Assembly (NCBI RefSeq): GCF_014648695.1
Contig: NZ_BMRP01000008.1
Span: forward strand, 61,605-125,604
Source: Streptomyces albospinus
GTDB taxonomy: Bacteria; Actinomycetota; Actinomycetes; Streptomycetales; Streptomycetaceae
Length of the DNA: 64,000 bases
Direction: 5' to 3'
Below the pieces are notes generated by a model. It was not told the origin of the DNA, searched no databases, and saw only the letters and a list, made by a program, of their open reading frames with translations. Of this stretch, positions 62,681 to 64,000 are shown piece by piece. A program made the translations under genes and the position numbers. How positions within the stretch are numbered: the first letter of the stretch is position 1; every line of letters begins with the position of its first letter.

Positions 62681-64000
62681 TCAGATCAGGTCCATGGCCG
62701 CGACTTCGTCGGGGCTGCCGTAGCTGACCGGGCCCTGGAACCGGCGGCGGGCGGTGGCGAACCACCAGACCGTGGCGATCAGCAGCACCACTGCCAGCGC
62801 GATCGGGGCGTAGTTGAAGGATTCCGGGGTGACCGGGTACGCCTGCGGGAGCATGAAGAGCACGTTGCTGACGGCGATCCAGATGACCGCGACGGCGGCG
62901 ACGGGCTTGCCGTAGCGGCCCAGATTCCATGGTCCGGCCTGGAAGTGGGTCAGCCGCAGCCGCAGGAAGATGGGCACGCCGTAGGCGAGGAAGAGCCCGA
63001 CGACATTGACGCTGACGACCGCGGTGAAGGCGGTGTGCGACCACCAGCCGGGCACCACCAGGACCAGCGGGCAGGCCGCGGCGAGCCACACGGCCTTGAC
63101 GGGGGTGCGGGTGCGCGCGGAGACCGAATGCCACCAACGGGAGCCGGGCATCGCGCCGTCGCGGGAGAAGGCGAAGATCTGCCGGGTATTGCTGGTCATG
63201 TTGGCGAGGCCGCAGAACAGCATGGCGCCGATAACGATGAGCAGCAGGAACTTCGCGGTGTCCACACCGAGAGCGTCGACGAGAATCTGCACCGGCGGGG
63301 CATCCGCCTTCGCGGCGTGGCCATAGTCACGGATGGCGTACACCAGAGCGAGCATGAGGATCAGGCCGGTGATGGCGGAGTAGCTGATCGCACGCATGAT
63401 CCCACGCGGCGCGTTGACGGTCGCCTTCACCGTTTCTTCGGACATGTGGAAGCTGCCGTCGAAACCGGTGAACGTCCAGCTGGTGACGAGCAGTCCGAGC
63501 ATTCCGCCGTAAATAGCGTTGGTGAAGCCGGTGTTGTTCGCGAAGTGCACGGCGAACGACGGGGATTGATGGTGCGTCGGAATCAGCGCCAGCGCGCCGA
63601 CGATCACCACCATGCCGATCAGCAGCCACCACACCGAAATCCGGTTCAGTACGGCAACGAGCCGCACGGTGTAGGTGTTTGCCAGGGCTTGCACCAGCAA
63701 AATGGCCGCGGTGATGGCCACCGTCTGCGGTGCGGTGGGCACGTAGGACGGCCACTGCATGGCGATGAACGCCTGGACGAAGGTGGCGGCGGCGAAGTTG
63801 GTGGCGGCGGTGCCGCCGACCTGGCCGACGAAGTTGAGCCAGCCCGTGTACCAGGACCAGGCGCCCTGGTGCCGCTTGGCGAGCTTGCCGGCCGAGAAGT
63901 AGAGCGCACCGCTGGTCGGGTACGCGGAGGCGATCTCGCCCATCGCGGCACCCACGAACAGCACCATGACCGAGACGCCGATCCAGCCGAATACCAGAAT
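62681..64000 (-). CDS. APC-family amino acid permease (partial, cut by window edge)
   Basis: The last 440 codons of an amino acid/polyamine/organocation permease of the GABA/choline (UGA4-like) branch; the 5' end lies beyond the window. At least ten membrane helices are visible, with the conserved segments GEIASAYPTSGALYF, SWTFTGFDGSFHMSEETVKATVNAPRGI and NTRQIFAFSRDGAMPGSRWWH. It imports an amino acid or GABA-like compound with protons. The downstream GNAT gene is close enough to be an operon partner. Confidence 0.92.
   Translation of the reverse strand: MLVFGWIGVSVMVLFVGAAMGEIASAYPTSGALYFSAGKLAKRHQGAWSWYTGWLNFVGQVGGTAATNFAAATFVQAFIAMQWPSYVPTAPQTVAITAAILLVQALANTYTVRLVAVLNRISVWWLLIGMVVIVGALALIPTHHQSPSFAVHFANNTGFTNAIYGGMLGLLVTSWTFTGFDGSFHMSEETVKATVNAPRGIMRAISYSAITGLILMLALVYAIRDYGHAAKADAPPVQILVDALGVDTAKFLLLIVIGAMLFCGLANMTSNTRQIFAFSRDGAMPGSRWWHSVSARTRTPVKAVWLAAACPLVLVVPGWWSHTAFTAVVSVNVVGLFLAYGVPIFLRLRLTHFQAGPWNLGRYGKPVAAVAVIWIAVSNVLFMLPQAYPVTPESFNYAPIALAVVLLIATVWWFATARRRFQGPVSYGSPDEVAAMDLI

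Overview
The window is almost certainly chromosomal DNA of a Streptomyces or a very close relative. It is strongly GC-rich with GC-biased third codon positions. Start sites follow AAGGAG/GGAGG ribosome-binding sites, GTG and TTG starts are common, and same-strand neighbours often overlap by ATGA or GTGA. The gene content also fits: three cytochromes P450, GlxA-like, TetR, MarR and LysR regulators, a PAS/GAF/PP2C stress phosphatase, an alpha-lytic-type protease and two genes with rare TTA codons. I saw no rRNA, tRNA, CRISPR array, insertion sequence or replication origin. The content looks like accessory chromosome-arm DNA: small operons mixed with decaying genes.

Layout. 1-3.1 kb: a small membrane protein, a truncated HAD acid phosphatase, and a TetR regulator divergent from a TetX-like FAD monooxygenase. 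3.2-8.1 kb: a two-gene conflict-type module, an EACC1 protein translationally coupled to a caspase-like protease fused to four FtsK/EccC-type ATPase modules. 8.3-15.3 kb: GNAT, DUF4389 membrane protein, glutamate decarboxylase, zinc alcohol dehydrogenase, an internally deleted epoxide hydrolase, a GlxA-like regulator and a cupin. 15.6-19 kb: a DrrAB-like ABC exporter and a P450. 19.3-27 kb: a cysteine-tailed DUF5685 protein, small secreted proteins, folD behind a ZTP riboswitch, two divergent unknown genes, a flotillin-like SPFH protein with a small partner, and a secreted Arg/Asp repeat protein. 27.2-29.4 kb: TetR, P450 and ferredoxin around a clear palindromic operator. 29.5-31.7 kb: decayed genes (molybdenum hydroxylase, alpha/beta hydrolase, MarR). 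31.9-34 kb: methyltransferase and MFS transporter.

34.2-39.8 kb is a copper-handling locus. It has a Met-rich membrane protein, a zinc-finger anti-sigma divergent from a SigC-like ECF sigma factor, and an overlapping operon of a Met-rich single-pass protein, a CopA-type P1B-ATPase and a PCuAC-like lipid- or membrane-anchored/secreted protein. Next to it, 40.3-42.7 kb, lies a P450 overlapping an isonitrile (isocyanide) synthase, followed by a truncated metal-chelate-type binding lipoprotein. Because isonitriles bind copper, the adjacency is suggestive. 43.4-50.3 kb is an NHLP-type peptide export operon: a GG-leader precursor whose core has no cysteine, an HlyD-like adaptor, a C39-peptidase ABC transporter, a second ABC transporter and a cyclic-nucleotide-binding protein. 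No maturation enzyme is present.

50.3-64 kb: a noncoding stretch with a palindrome, a PolX-like PHP protein, LysR, the threonine-to-glycine pair kbl/tdh, a secreted S1 protease with long glycine-rich linkers, a VOC protein, a PAS-PAS-GAF-PP2C-HATPase protein, a 63-residue protein, DinB, GNAT, and an amino-acid permease cut by the window edge. The best candidates for undescribed biology are the caspase/four-ATPase/EACC1 pair, the isonitrile-P450 pair beside the copper genes, and the cysteine-free NHLP-exported peptide.
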